Of a stretch of 64,000 nt of DNA, positions 24,040 to 36,625 are shown one piece after another. Source of the stretch: Certhia americana (taxonomy: Eukaryota; Chordata; Aves; Passeriformes; Certhiidae); NCBI GenBank assembly GCA_018697195.1, contig CM031879.1, forward strand, positions 33,928,228 through 33,992,227, in the 5' to 3' direction. The position numbers were made by a program, and so were the translations under genes. The stretch's first letter is position 1. Each line of letters starts with the position of its first letter. The notes beneath the pieces were generated by a model. That model did no database searches. It was not told the origin of the DNA and saw only the letters and a program-made list of their open reading frames with translations.

Positions 24040-24545
24040 TGATACTTCCTCAGCTCTGGTGAGAGTCCTGGAATGCTGGGTCTAGTGCTGGATATCCTGG
24101 TAAAATGAAGACACTGAGATCCTGGAGTGAGACCTATGAAGGGCAGTCAAAGGCAATTAGGAGACTGGACCATCTGTCATAAAAAGAGACACTGACAGAT
24201 GTGAGACTGTTCAGTGTCTAGAAGGCTCAGAGGATCTTTTCAATGTCTAAAAATAGATTATGAGAGGGAGTAAAGGCAGAGCTGGTCTCTTTAGACGTAT
24301 TCAATGAAAGAACATGACAAAATGGACCCAAACTTAAAAACAAGAAGTTCCATTTAAGCATAAGAAAAATCTTTGGCGTTCCAGGAGCAACCGGACGCTG
24401 ATGAAACAGCTTGACTGAGGAGGTTGTGGTGCATATATTCTTGAAGATTCTCAAACCTCAAATATGTGAGCAATCATTTGGGATCTGCTCTGGGCAGGAG
24501 TGTTGGATTATATGAGCTCTAAAGATTCCTGCCAACTTCAACCTT
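24040..24545 (+). mobile_element. Old CR1 LINE 3' fragment (left copy)
   Basis: Ends with GGGATCTGCTCTGGGCAGGA and GTGTTGGATTATATGA, followed by a diverged CCTGCCAACTTCAACC; this matches the end of a CR1 element. The upstream 400 bases look like a decayed CR1 3' region. The noisier duplicate is at about 33480-34052. Confidence 0.7.
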
Positions 24546-26879
24546 TCAGCAGTCCTTTGATAGAGCAACCTGGTAACAAAGAATTACTTTGCTTCTCATC
24601 TTGAGTAACAATATACACGTTATTATGCAATGATAATTTGCTAAAGAACAAGTGAGGAGGCCCAAGATGGATGTCTAGAAGATTGGGTAAGTAGCTAGAA
24701 GATGTCATATGTATCTCATGGAATAAATTGGTCTGTGGGGCTGAGTTCTCTGAAACATGCCGGCCTTCTTGACACGGAGGTAAGGGGTGAACTGGCACAC
24801 TGAGAGCAGCACTAATGGGATTTATCTTTTTTTTTTTTAACTTGGTTGACAACTCCACAGAGGTCAGCTTGAGGAAAAAGCCTTTCACACAACTTGTGTG
24901 CACATTTTACAAATAATAGGCAAAGTGTAGCACTGAGCTGACTTGATAGAAGCAGGACCTTTGGCAGTGAGTGAGAGTGGACAGTAATGGTCCTCAAAAT
25001 GAGTAATGGCATTTTATCTTGGGCCCTGTAGAAGGGTGAGAGTGGGTGGATGAATAGGAGGACTTAGATGAGAGGGTTAAAATAATATGGCCTGGATGAA
25101 TGAATAAAATAATATGGCCTTCTACTTCTGTAGAAGTCTGGACATATCATAATGGTATCAGTCCCTTCCAGCAAATAGAACATTACAAGAAAAAGTATTT
25201 AGCTGTGTGGATAGATGCGTAAAGCTATGATTTAGTGCTGTTGTACTAGAAAATGTTGGAAAGGGAGAGAGGTAAAACATGAAAGACAGAGTCCAGAGAG
25301 TTCTCTAATACTAAGGCATAAACCAAGCTGTGGGCCCTGGAGACATCTGGCTATTGATACTGAAGAGAGAGAGATGAGTGCCAAGACAATCTGGAGGAAA
25401 GTAAAACCTTTTTGTCTGCTAGCTGCCTGCAATGATAAAAAAAGATTTTAATTTGGATCCAAATTAATGGCTATAGTAGAAATATGGCGATGAGTCATAA
25501 GATAAATATGTATTTATTGACACAATTTCCTACAGAGAAACAGAGGCTTTGATTCAATATGCTAACGATCGAGTCTAAGAGACTGGAGAATTAGAAGCTG
25601 GCAATCATGCTAGTAAAGAGGGCAGACCTCAAGGAGAGACGACCTCAAGGTCCATTGTAGATTGTGGCTTTGCTAGCAAAGTTGAGATGTGAATCTCAAT
25701 TTTGAACTTGTTCTAGGAAAGAAACCTTGACAAAGCAGTTTCATTGAAGGGCTGGAATGAGGGGATGCAATGGAACTAATCAAAGGAAGTCCCCAATGAT
25801 CATTGCATATTTCAGGGAGGTCAGAGATGAGAAGGAAGTGCAAAGGGAACAGGGTTACAGATGGGTGTGAAACTAGTGTATGGTTATATTGCTAGGAGTA
25901 AAAAAACAAAGGAAAAGGGTAGGAAAAGGAAAGGATGAAAATGAACACATGGGAGATGAAACCTATGTGGATGTGGAAGATGGCTAAAACAATTGCATCC
26001 CTCAAAGCAATTAATTTATGGTGATGCATTTTTAATGTACAGCCTTCTCCCTTGTATCCACCATGACACCAAGTTGTGTTCTTATTAAATTTAAATAAAA
26101 GGACCACACCACCAAAGTTAAGGTGTCAATTTTTGCTGCACTAATACAGTTTTCAAGACATTACGACAAGAACTTGTGATCTGTGTTTTTATTTTTCTCA
26201 TCTTTATGCATGTTTATATTTTATTTATGTTTACAGAGAGTCACAATAAGCTTTTCCAACTTTGAAGAAGATCAGTATTTCTTTTGAAAATTGCAAATCT
26301 GGTTTTCCATTGCAAGTATGGCATAGGTATTAATCTTACTGAATGGACTTTTAATTCGAAAAGTCAGAAGGGAATTATAATACCACTTCATTACAGAAAT
26401 AAAAATCCCCAACCAACCCATCCCAAAACCCAACAAATTACCTTTGCTCCTTCAGAGATGCAAATCACTTCCCTGCAAGCATCTCATTTGTCTGTTTCAA
26501 ATAAACAGTATTTGGGGATATCCTGTTTGTTATTTTATGGTATTGTTGGAATAGAACCAATGTCTTAAAAACCATTTTTACTGTGTTTCAGACGTTAGGT
26601 GAAAGACAATATTTAAAACTAATACCCCTCATTATATATTTTTCCAGATAAAGAAGACCAATCAAAATCCATTGATTTTCTCAGAATTCTTGAATATTTG
26701 CTAACATGGATGAAATTGTAATTAAGATTTACCTTTGCCCCTTGATATGTTGAATGCATTATGTGTTGAAAACTACCATCTTGAAAGTGGTGTATTTTTC
26801 AGTAACATTAAAGATCTGGTGTGCGAGTATTGGGGTGGCTCAGTAATGGCTGTGGGTACAGTGATATTGAGATCTTATA

Positions 26880-27213
26880 GCACCTTCCAGTACCTAAAGG
26901 CGGTCTGCAAGAGAGCTGGTGAGAGACTTTTTACAAGGGCATGGAATGGTAAGACGAGATGGAATGGCTTCAGACAGGCGGGGGGTAGGTTTAGAACTGA
27001 TACTAGAGAGAAATTCTTTTCTGTGTGGGTGGTGAGGCACCGGGACAGGTTGCAAAGACGAGTTCAGGATGTCCAATCCTGGCAGTGTTCAAGGCCAGGC
27101 TGGATCGGGCTTTGAACAACCTGGTCCAGTGGAAAGTGTCCCTGGCCACGGCAGGGTGGTTGGAACAAGATGCTCTTTAAGTTCCCTTCCGACCCATTCT
27201 GTGATTCTATGAC
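26880..27213 (+). mobile_element. CR1 LINE 3' end (left copy)
   Basis: Reads from CACCTTCCAGTACCTAAAGG through GTGTTCAAGGCCAGGCTGGA to CTTCCGACCCATTCTGTGAT, then TCTATGAC. This is the C-terminal reverse-transcriptase coding end and 3' tail of CR1 in plus orientation. It is 5'-truncated and frame-broken. It lies about 200 bases before the minisatellite upstream of TBC1D15. Confidence 0.88.
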
Positions 27214-27411
27214 TGGACAACAGCCGAAAGAGAAAGAAAAAAAAACTCGAGAGTGTATGATGTGTGTTTTATATCCAATACATAACATTTATATCCAGAC
27301 TACATCCCGGAGAGCTGCGTGACAGGGATTCAACATGAACGACGAGACCACGCCGACCGAGCGCAGCCTCTGCAGCACAACGCCGCGGCACAGCCTTTGC
27401 TCCCTGCCCTG

Positions 27412-27857
27412 AGCCCATCCCATCCTGGCCCGGGCCCATCCCGGCTGTCCGGCCCGGGCCCATCCCATCCCGCCCCGAGCCCATCCCATCCCGCCCCGGG
27501 CCCATCCCGGCTGTCCGCCCCAAGCCCATCCCAGCCCATCCCAGCCCAGCCCAGCCCAGCCCAGCCCAGCCTCAAGCCCAGCCCATCCCATCCCCTCCCA
27601 TCCCCAGCCATCCCCTCCCATCCCATCCCATCCCCTCCCAGCCCATCCATCCATCCATCCCCATCCCATCCTCCCATCCCCCCATCCCATTCCATCCTCC
27701 CATCCCATCACCATCCCATCCCATCCCACCCCATCCCATCCCTCCCCATCCCGCCCCCCCTCCCATCCCATCCATCCCATCCCTCCCATCATCCCATCCC
27801 ACCCAATCCAAGAGCCCATCCAAGCCCATCCCAAGCCATCCCCTCCCATCCCCTCCG
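27412..27857. repeat. CCCATCC/CCCAGCC minisatellite (left copy)
   Basis: About 450 bases of tandem CATCC, CCCATCC and CCCAGCC units, C-rich on the plus strand and G-rich on the minus strand. Repeated GGGATGG runs on the minus strand could form G-quadruplexes. Very long open frames here (up to 295 residues) translate to Gly/Trp/Met/Asp or Pro/Ser/His repeats and are not genes. It ends about 40 bases before the TBC1D15 promoter. Confidence 0.92.
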
Positions 27858-28620
27858 CCCGGCCCCGCCCCGCGCAGTGCGCGTGCGCGCTCGCGGCGTG
27901 ACGAGGGCCGTTGTTGTGGCGCGGCCGGGAAGCACGTGAGGAGGCTACTTCACCATAAACACTCGTGGGCAACATGGCGCGCCGCCGAGAGGCAAGTAAC
28001 GGGGTTGTCGGCGGCGGCGGGCCGGCCTCTTCCCTCCTTTCACCCCCGCTGGCCTCGCCGTCCTCCGCCTTGGGCGCCGTCGGGGAGGAGGTGTCGAGCT
28101 GGCTGTTGGCCGGCGGGTGCCTTCGCCCCCTCGTGCGGGTGTCGCTCACGGGACGGTGGGCCGCCCTCTCCGGCATCGGGCGGGCCGGGCGCTGCAGCGG
28201 GCCCGCGGGCTCCCCCTCTGCGCCGGAAGGGGGCGGGGGCGGGACTCGGCCTTCCCCACCTCTGTCCGCCGCGGCAAGCTCCGCCCCGGGTAGCGTGAGC
28301 CGCTCTCCTCCGCCGGTACGGGCAGCAGAGGAAACGCGGCTTGTCCCGCTACGTGGCCCAGGGTCCCGGAGCGCTCACGGACGGTACGTCCTTCCTCCCC
28401 CTGTGGTTGCGGGAACCGTCCCCCCTGCTTGGTACACAGCTTGTCAATCCGTATTCCGGAATTTAAAAATTTTTGTAGTGCCGCGGATCCTTGCCGAGGT
28501 TTCGGAACGAATATTATTGCTTGACAGGGACTGAGCTCGCAGGAGGGGGATTACATGCAACACCCACGGCTCCCCCCCTCCGCCCCGCCAACGGGTACGA
28601 TTTTTCCCGGATTTTTTTTT
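27858..28620 (+). promoter_or_regulatory. TBC1D15: TBC1D15 CpG island, left (probably artefactual) copy
   Basis: CpG-dense sequence with an E-box CACGTG at 27933-27938, 36 bases before the exon 1 ATG. It matches the right-copy island at 37703-38480 but differs by many indels. The CRE-like site of the right copy is not preserved here. Frames of up to 189 residues in the island are GC-driven. Confidence 0.7.
27974..27995 (+). pseudogene. Frame-broken copy of TBC1D15 exon 1
   Basis: ATGGCGCGCCGCCGAGAGGC corresponds to ATGGCGGCGCCGCCGAGCGG at 37840, but one G is missing after GCG and one G is missing at the donor (CAAGTAAC instead of CAAGGTAAC). If the remaining GTAAC is used as donor, 22 coding bases are left, and splicing to exon 2 would be out of frame. 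I read this as sequencing error in a redundant contig end; a true pseudo-exon in a real duplication is the alternative. Confidence 0.75.
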
Positions 28621-31600
28621 CTTTCTTTTTTTTTTTTAAAATAGTTTCTTTAATTACTCTGTTTTCTGAAGCGTTTCTTTGCAGTTTGATTTTCTCGAGC
28701 ACGTGGGTCCTTTATTTTAGGCTTAACATCTGTGTCGTTGTCCGATTGTAGTAGTACCACGGTGGGTTTTTGTATTGCGGTTTCGCTTTTTCAGCGTCAG
28801 GCAGAAGATGATGTTTGAGCTCCTGTTGATTCTTCGGCCTGAATAGAACACACGTTCTTAGCCACGTCTGCACTATCACGAGGGTGCTAGAGGGTGCATT
28901 ATCTGCAGCACGAAACTGAGCGTAAGATCTCGCTTTGTGCCATCTTACCATATCGATTTCAACTGAATTGTTGGAGCCCTAGCAGGCAATTTGTGCAAGC
29001 CCGGATTTTGCAGTTTTGTTTTTCTGTGTTTTACTACGTGCTGTTGTTGTGTGAATATAAGACCCGATGTCCCTCCCAGCTGTTTCTTTCTAGCTATCCA
29101 CTCCAGTTTTTATGCAATACAGGGATAAACGTCTGTATACATAAAAAATAAAAACCTCTTCTGGTTTTTAAATCATCCATTTTTGTATGAACCCATAAGT
29201 TTATTGGATAAAATGAACTACTTTAATTTTTTAGATAAATGTGTTAATTTGGTATTTGTTTGTTTTTCATTTTTTAGGGTTTTGTTTTTCCTCCCACTTT
29301 AATCTATCTTTTTTCAAATGTTTTCTTGTGAAAGCCCACTGTTTATGATGGTTCATATGAAATATAAACCAATTGTGGATTAGTTGGTTTGTAAATTGCT
29401 GTTAATTCATTGTTCCTCTCAAAGATCTGTTTGCCTGAGATTAAGATCTCTAAGAAATTTTTGCAAACCGTTTCACTTTATGCCATGGGGAGCTTCCACA
29501 TCTAATGCAACTTGTTAATGCAGCTTCTAATTTAATAACCTTCTTATCCGTGTCTCTTTAATCAAGAAAATTGACAGTTGTATTTTCGCAACTTCCTGAA
29601 GTGGCTGGGCTGTTTGATGGTTCTCTGCTCTTAGGAGCAGTTCCAGCCTTCTCTGTATTTCCCCACCTGTGTGTTGCAACTGTTGCTTCCTTGATACTGT
29701 ACTCTTTGATCTGTCGGGATTAGATCCAGCGAGCTGAGAATGTCATACCGCCGTGTCTTACATTTGTTCTGGTTATTTCTGTTGGGAACACCGCCAATCT
29801 GCCACACCTTTTTTCCTTTTAGTGGCTAATGGATTTCATAAGGGCCCTCAGAAGTCTACTGATTTGCACTCCAGATGGAATAAATGCAGTGTAGGTTGGG
29901 TACAGAAACGCAGCATTTCTACTTCAAGGCCTTTTGCACTTAGCTTTTTACCAGCTGGTCTGTCTTGTTTAACTGCAGTGTCTCTGGCTGTGAGTGTTGT
30001 CATGGGGTGTTTTCAGGTGGTAGCTTTTGAAAGAGCACGTAGGCATTAGTTTTGGGGTTCTTTAGTCTCATGTTGCAGATCTTATCACCAGAAAGTACTG
30101 TAGTAATGTAGGATGTTCCTTTTCTGCAAAATATTGCGCAGAAGTGGTTCCCCTGGAAAGCTGTGCAGTATGTTAAGCAGCTGGGCTAGCCTGCATTTTT
30201 CGCTTTCACAAGTCTTGTTGTAAGCAATCCATCAAAGATTTGTGTTTTTTTAGTTACTTTTTTTACCATTTGCCTTTCTTTTCATCTCAATTGTATAGGT
30301 TTTTTGGGTTTTCGGGGAGATTTTTTTTGTTTGGCTTTTTTTGTTGATTGTTTTTCTTTTTGATTTTATATCCCCGACATTACGTAGTATCCGTAGATTC
30401 CAAATCAGCTATTCATGTAGTCTTTTGTTTCCCTCTGTCATTAATGGGATCTGTGCGAGTATATGGAATTATAAATTTGGTCCCACCTCATGTACTACTT
30501 TACCGTGGACGTCGGTCCTGTTATTTTTTTTCTTGCTGAAACCTCTCACGAGTTCTTATCATGTTTTCCCTCTAATGGATGTTAACTCAGTGCAGGAAAA
30601 GTTATTCTGCTTGAATTCTGGAGTTGTGACTCTTCTTTAGTAATGACCATCTGCCCTAGACCAGTTGAGCTTCAGCTTTGTGCCCTTTCTTAGGTTGCCA
30701 GTTTTTTTCTGAGTAACTTGTAATAGGCCTTTTTTTTCAGAGCTTTTGAACTTAAAAATGCAACAGGTGTATTTATGTATACACATATGTTATACTTTTG
30801 ACAACAGTAACATTTTATCTCTTTTTGTTTGGCTTATCAAAGGCAGCTTGTTTACTGTCTCGAGGGCCTACGTGGATTCCCCCGTACAAACAGAAAACCA
30901 TGTTAGGAAAATAGTAAAAAAGTTGTGTATGAGGAAAGTACAACTCCAAGTTTGCAGTTTTGTCATATAATAGGTGATTATTGCAGTCTGATCTAAATAC
31001 GTACCGTACTTTTTTAATGTTCTTTGGCATTCGAGTATCTTCAAGCACATGGGCTGTCAGATCTTTCTCAATTAACCAATTGACCATGGGCTGTCGATAA
31101 GTTGTTTTTCAATTGCTGGGTGCTCTTGCTCTTTGGAGTTAAAGTTTCAGAGTGTTAACTGCCAAACATCTAGCTTTAAGCTCAGATGTCTGGGCATTCA
31201 ACAACTAGAGTGTTCAAGGAGGCATTGCAGCTGTTCTAACAATAGTAGTGTTAGTGCTGTAGATTGTTTGGAAGGGGATTTGTATTGCGTGTAAGTTTTG
31301 GGTTGTGGGTTTATTGCTTTTGTTTGTTTTTTCCGTTATTTGTTTTTGGGGTTTTTGTTTTTTTTCTTTTTCTTTCTCTCTTTTTTTTTTTTTCTTTTCT
31401 TTTCCCTTGTAGCAGGACCTAGCCAAGAATTTTAAATATGGTATGTTAAAATCAGCTTCATGCCTTCAGTAATTTGTTGCATAGGTACAATGAATGTATT
31501 TTAGTTGCATATCTAATTCTGGGGGCATAGTCTGTCTTGCTCCACTTCTACTAGTAACTTGATGAGGCTCACGAGGCTTCTGTCGATGCATTGTTGTGCT

Positions 31601-32214
31601 ATTTTATTAAAACATTTGATTAAAATATTTGTTGCAACTTTTCAAGCCTTTATATTTACTGTTAACAGCAATATTTTTTTTTTATTATATTGTATTTGTG
31701 GGCTTTCTTTGTGAACAGAGACTATATCTCTTGAATTTCCTTAAGTTTTATTATGTTTGAATGTAAAGAAAGTCAGTCTAATTCGGAAATTTCTGTATTT
31801 TCTTCTATTTTCTATTCCTTACAGATTTTTCTCTTTTGTCAGAAGTGCTTACATTGGACCATGGGTTACTACCCTGAAGCTCTTGCCTCAGTACCCTGAA
31901 CAGACCTGTTTTTCACTGCATATGCCTGCTGTTGTTGCTGTAAGTAGCAGAATTACCTCGTGGTTCAAAAGATCTCAGAGTGCATGAGGCAGAGCTTAAT
32001 ATTGTACTCTGTCCCGTATGAAACTTCCTTATTCTCTTTAGATATGTTGTTGTTCCTGTGTTGAAGCTTTCTCTATTGTCACAAACATGAACCACATTTG
32101 TGGGGTTTTCTCTGTCCCTCTCCACCCCACCCTTACTTAGACTTTAAGTTTTTCTAAGACTTCAGGTGTGAAATTCTACTTTTCTTGGAAAAAGTAGCAC
32201 AGGCAATAGCCAAC
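28621..32214. other. Left copy of TBC1D15 intron 1 sequence
   Basis: T-rich intronic sequence matching 38480-42064. It includes a T/C-rich tract near 31318-31404. No exon was recognised. Short frames such as those at 29753-30049 lose their reading frame between the copies, which argues against coding. Confidence 0.75.
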
Positions 32215-32650
32215 AAAAGGCATACAGGATTCCCAACAACAAGCTAAGTGCAAGTTCCAATGTGGCAATCCCAAGCACACTTACAAAGTCTGGGTAGAGA
32301 GGGATGAGATGATTTCCAGTGGGAGAGAATACTTGAGGTGTTGGTGGGTTAAAAGCTCAATATGACCAAGGTCCAACTGCACCTCAGAAATCCCACTGTT
32401 TCTTGGGCAGTGGTGCAGCAGATCCAGGGAGTATTATTTTCCCTCCCCCCCCCTCCCCCTTTTCCCCTCCCATTCTCCCCCTCCCTCGCCTCCCTCCCCC
32501 CCTCCACGCCCCCCCTCTCCTGTGCCTTCCTAACACCCGTGGAGTACTGTTTCCGGCGTCCCTTGGGGGGGAAAGAACTAACTGCGCCGAGATGGCGTGA
32601 AGGATGGTCAGAGAGTCTTGGAGCACCTGCTATGAGGTAAGGCTGAAAGA
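32215..32650 (+). mobile_element. CR1 fragment truncated at the duplication junction
   Basis: Counterpart of the longer CR1 at 42065-42808. It reads from CTAAGTGCAAGTTCC to GCTATGAGGTAAGGCTGAAAGA and is then cut off where the second block begins. It carries a C-rich insertion of about 70 bases at 32441-32513 that the other copy lacks. Confidence 0.82.
32441..32513. repeat. C-rich insertion unique to the left copy
   Basis: A run of CCCTCCCC-type sequence inside the CR1, where the right copy reads directly GATTTTCCCCCTCTCCTGTG. Because CR1 elements normally read as the right copy does, this is an expansion or an artefact in the left copy, not part of the element. Confidence 0.75.
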
Positions 32651-33479
32651 TATTTTTTTTGGCACTATTTTTCCTTTGTTCCTCTGCCTGTGGAGGTTGT
32701 TTTTGTACGTGTCATTAAAGCCTGTGGACCGGGGAGACTTAACAGAATCTGCACTTGTCTGTGTGTGGGCCAGGTTGTTGCGACATGTTGTTGAGCCATG
32801 TTGGGCAGCTTGACACCTTCGCTGATACAGGGAATAATCTTGGAATACCTGCTGGAAATAGGCCTTTGAGAACAACGAACGTAGCAAGCTGCTGGCAGCA
32901 TTTTGGCACGTCAGTAATAGGCTATGCTTGGCAGCTGTTGCAGCAACAGATCCACGGGCAAAGCCAGGGTCGACTGGGCTGCATGCTCATGCTTGTCTGT
33001 TGGTGTCCTGTGGACTACCTTTTTTATGTGACAGAAGAAATCCTTATTAGTAGCAGATGGTTAATTAAAAATCCGCAACGAAGAGTGGTGGCCCCCGGTT
33101 AGGATAAAGATCCCTCCCTCCGTATAGATTCCCATCTGTGTTAGCGGTTTGGACTTTAAGGCATAAAGCTAGTCAGACAACTGGCCCATTGTGTTTTTTC
33201 TTAAGAGCTGCCTTATGTGAAGGGAGAGGGAACCTGCTAGCAAACCATGTCGCCTATGGACCTTGGGCTGTTGTGTATCATTCCAGGTTTATAAAAATTA
33301 ATAATGTAATGGCACCAATATGTAAAGGCTGGAAGTAGCTTCGCACAAAGTGATGTGGATAGTCAAAAACATGCCCACAACTGCTCACGTTGAAGGTTCT
33401 CGATGTCATGAGCCAGAAAACGAAGGCATCCGTGGGTTTCCCATTATGAAGAGCACTGCCCGAGCAGTCTTGAGAGGGG

Positions 33480-34052
33480 GGTGATGATACTTCCTCAGCT
33501 CTGGTGAGAGTCCTGGAATGCTTGGGGGTTCTAGTGCTTTGGATATCCTGGTAAAAAAATGAAGAACCACTGAGATCCTGGAGTGGCGACCTATGAAGGC
33601 AGTCAAAGGCCAATAAAGGAGACTGGACCATCTGTCATAAAAAGAAGTACACTGACCAGGATGTGAGACTGTGTTTTTTTGCAGTGTCCTGAGAAGGCTC
33701 TCGAGGATCTTTTCATGTCTATAAAATAAGATTATGAGAGGGCGAGTAGAAGGCTAGAGCTGGTCTCTTTTAGACGTATCATGAAAGAACTATGGAAAAA
33801 TGGACTCCAAGACTTAAAAAGACAAGGTGAGTTCCATTGAAGCATAAGAAAAATCTTTGGCGTTCCCAGGAGCAACCGGAACGCTGATGGAAACAGCGTG
33901 ACTGAGGAGGTTGTGTGTGTGGCATATATGGGCTTGAAGATTGCTCAAACCTCAAAATATGTTAGCAATCATTTGGGATCTGCTCTGGGCAAGAAGTGTT
34001 TGGATTATCATGAGTCCTCTAAAGATTCCTGCCCAACTTCACCTTTTCAGGC
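33480..34052 (+). mobile_element. Old CR1 LINE 3' fragment (right copy)
   Basis: Same element as at 24040-24545, but with extra bases inserted. For example GGGCAGGAGTGTTGG becomes GGGCAAGAAGTGTTTGG. The left version fits CR1 better, so the right version appears to carry sequence errors here. Confidence 0.7.
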
Positions 34053-36625
34053 AGTCCCTTTGATAGAGTGCTAACCTGGTAACAAAGGAGTTACTTTGGC
34101 TTCCTCATCTTCGAGTAACAGATATACACGGTTATTCATGCAATGAGATAATGTTTTGCTACAAAGAACTCTAAGTGAGAGGAGCCCAAGATGGATGTCC
34201 CTAGGAAGATTTGGTTACTGGTTTTAAAGCATTTTTTTTTAAGGAAAAGGAAATGTCATATGTTTATCTCATGGATAAATTGGTCTGTGGGGATGAGTTT
34301 CGCTGAAAACATGCCAGGCCTTTCCTTTGACACGGAGGTAAGGGGTGTGCACTGGCACACGAGAGCTGTAGCACTAATGGGGATTATCTCTTTTTTTTTA
34401 AGAAAGAAAAACATTGGTTTGACAACTCCACAGAGGTCAGGCTTGAGGAAAAAAGCCTTTTCACACAACTTTGTGTGCACATTTTACAATATGGGCGCTG
34501 AAGTGTAGCATGAGCTGACTTTGATATCAAGCAGACCTTGGCAGAGTGAATGAGAGTGTACCGTATGGGTCCCTCCAAATGAGTATGGCCATTTTATCTT
34601 GGGCCCTGTAAAGGGTGAGAGTGGTTGGATGAATAGGAGGACTTTAGATGAGAAAGGTTAAATCATAATATGGGCCTGGGATGAATGAATAAAATAATAA
34701 TGGCGCTTGCTACTTCTGTAGAATTCTGGACATATGATAATGGTTATCCAGCTCCCTTCCAGCAAATAGAACATGGTACAAAGAAAAGTATTTAGCTGTG
34801 GTGATTAGATGCGTAAAGCCTATGATTTAGGTGCTGTTGGACTAGTAAAAATGTTGGAAAGGGAGAGAGCCAACATGTAAAGAGCAAGAGTTCAAGGAGT
34901 TCCTCTAATGCTGAAGAGCAATGTGAACCAAGCTGTGGGGCTCCCTGGATACATCTGGGCTATTGATTACTGAATAGTAGATAGATGAAAATTGCCAATG
35001 ACAATCTGGATGAAAGTAAAACCTTTTTTGTCTGCTAGCTTGCCTGCAATGATAAATAAAGATTTTTTTTTAATTTGGATCCCAAAAATTAATGGCTTTA
35101 TAGTAAGAAATATGGCGATGAAGTCCATGAAGATATAATATGTTATTTATTGACAACAATTTTTCCCTACAGAGAAACAGTATGCTTTGATTCAATATGC
35201 GCCTAAACGATCGCGTCTAAGAGACTGGAGAATTGATAAGCTGGCAAATCATGCTTGAGTAAAGGATGGCAACCTCAAAGGAGAGAACGACCTCCAGGTC
35301 GCATTTGTAAGATTGTGGCCTTTGCTTAGCAAAAGTTTGAGATGTGAATCTCAATTTTTGAACTTGTTCATAGGAAAGAAACCTTGACAAAGGCAGTTTC
35401 ATTGAAGGGCTGGAATGAGGGGGATGCAATGGAAACTGAATTCAAAGGAGTCCCCAATGAATCATTTTGCTATTTCAGGGATGTCAGAGATGAGAAGGAA
35501 AGTGCAAAGGGAACGGGTTTACAGTATTGGGTGTGAAACTAGTGTGATGGTTTACACTATTTGCTAGGAGTAAAAGAAAACCAATGGAAAAGGGTAGGAA
35601 AAGGAAAAGGATGAAAATGAATCACATGGGAGATGAAAAACCTATGTGGAATGTGGAAGATGGCTAAAAACATTTGCCATCCCTACAAAAGCATTATTTA
35701 TGGTGATTGCATTTTTTAATGTACAGCCTTCTCCCTTGGATCCACCAGATGAACACCGAGTTGTGTTTATTAAATTTTTTAAATAAAAGACGCACACCAC
35801 CAAAGTTTAATGGGTTGTCAATTTTTTGCTGCACTATATACGTTTTCAGACATTAAGACAAGAACTTGTGATCTGTGTTTTTTATTTTTCCTCATCTTTC
35901 ATGCATGTTTTAATATTTTATTTTATGTTTTACAGAGAAGTTCAGCAATAAGCTTTTGCCCAACTTTGAAGAAGATCAGTATTTTCTCTTGAAAATTGCA
36001 AAAATCTGTTTTCCATTTGCAAGTAAGGGCATGAGGTTATTAAATCTTAACTGAATGTGCCTGTTTTAATTCGAAAATCAGAAGGAATTATAATACCACT
36101 TCATTACGAGAAAAAAATCCGGCCAACCAACCCATCCCAAAACCCAACAAATTACCTTTGCTCCTTCAGAGACGCAAATCGACTTGCCCTGCAGAGCATC
36201 TCTTTTTTGTCTGGTTTTCAAATAAACGTATTTGGGGATATCCTGTTTGTTATTTTATGGTTATTTGTTTGGAATACGAACCAGATGTCTTAAAAACCAT
36301 TTTTTAATGGTTTCAGTAACGTTAGGTGAGAGACAATATTTAAAACTAGATTACCCCCGCTCATTATATAATTTTTTTTCGCAGTAAATAAGACCAATCA
36401 CAAATCCATTGATTTTCTCATATTCTTGATAATTTGCTAACAATGGATGAAATTGTAATTAAGATTTACCTTTGCCCCTTGATATGTTGAATGCATTATG
36501 TGTTTGAAACTACCATCTTGTAAAAAGTGGTGTAATTTTTTTGCAGTTAAACATTAAAGATCTGGTGTGCGAGTATGTGTGCTCAAAGTAAAATGGCGTG
36601 TGGGTACAGTGATCATTGAGATTTC

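Larger units (their letters stand above)
23289..32650 (+). repeat. Left copy of a ~9.4-kb tandem duplicated block
   Basis: The whole interval recurs in order at 32645-42426. Anchors: GAAAGATATTTT at 23289 and 32645; the exon 1 ATG at 27974 and 37840; CCTGAAGTGGCTGGGCTG near 29592 and 39435; ATGGTCAGAG at 32604 and 42381. From block start to ATG the left copy is 4,685 bases and the right copy 5,195. From ATG to the last anchor they are 4,630 and 4,541. Differences are mainly scattered small insertions. The left copy reads better against CR1 in its left half and worse in its right half, where TBC1D15 exon 1 is broken. An unmerged contig overlap is the likeliest cause. Confidence 0.93.

Noticed and set aside
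27289..28176. A 295-residue open frame on the minus strand and several companions on both strands
   Set aside because: Translations are Gly/Trp/Met/Asp or Pro/Ser/His repeats from the CCCATCC minisatellite, extended into a CpG island. No domain is visible and the frame is not kept in the second copy.
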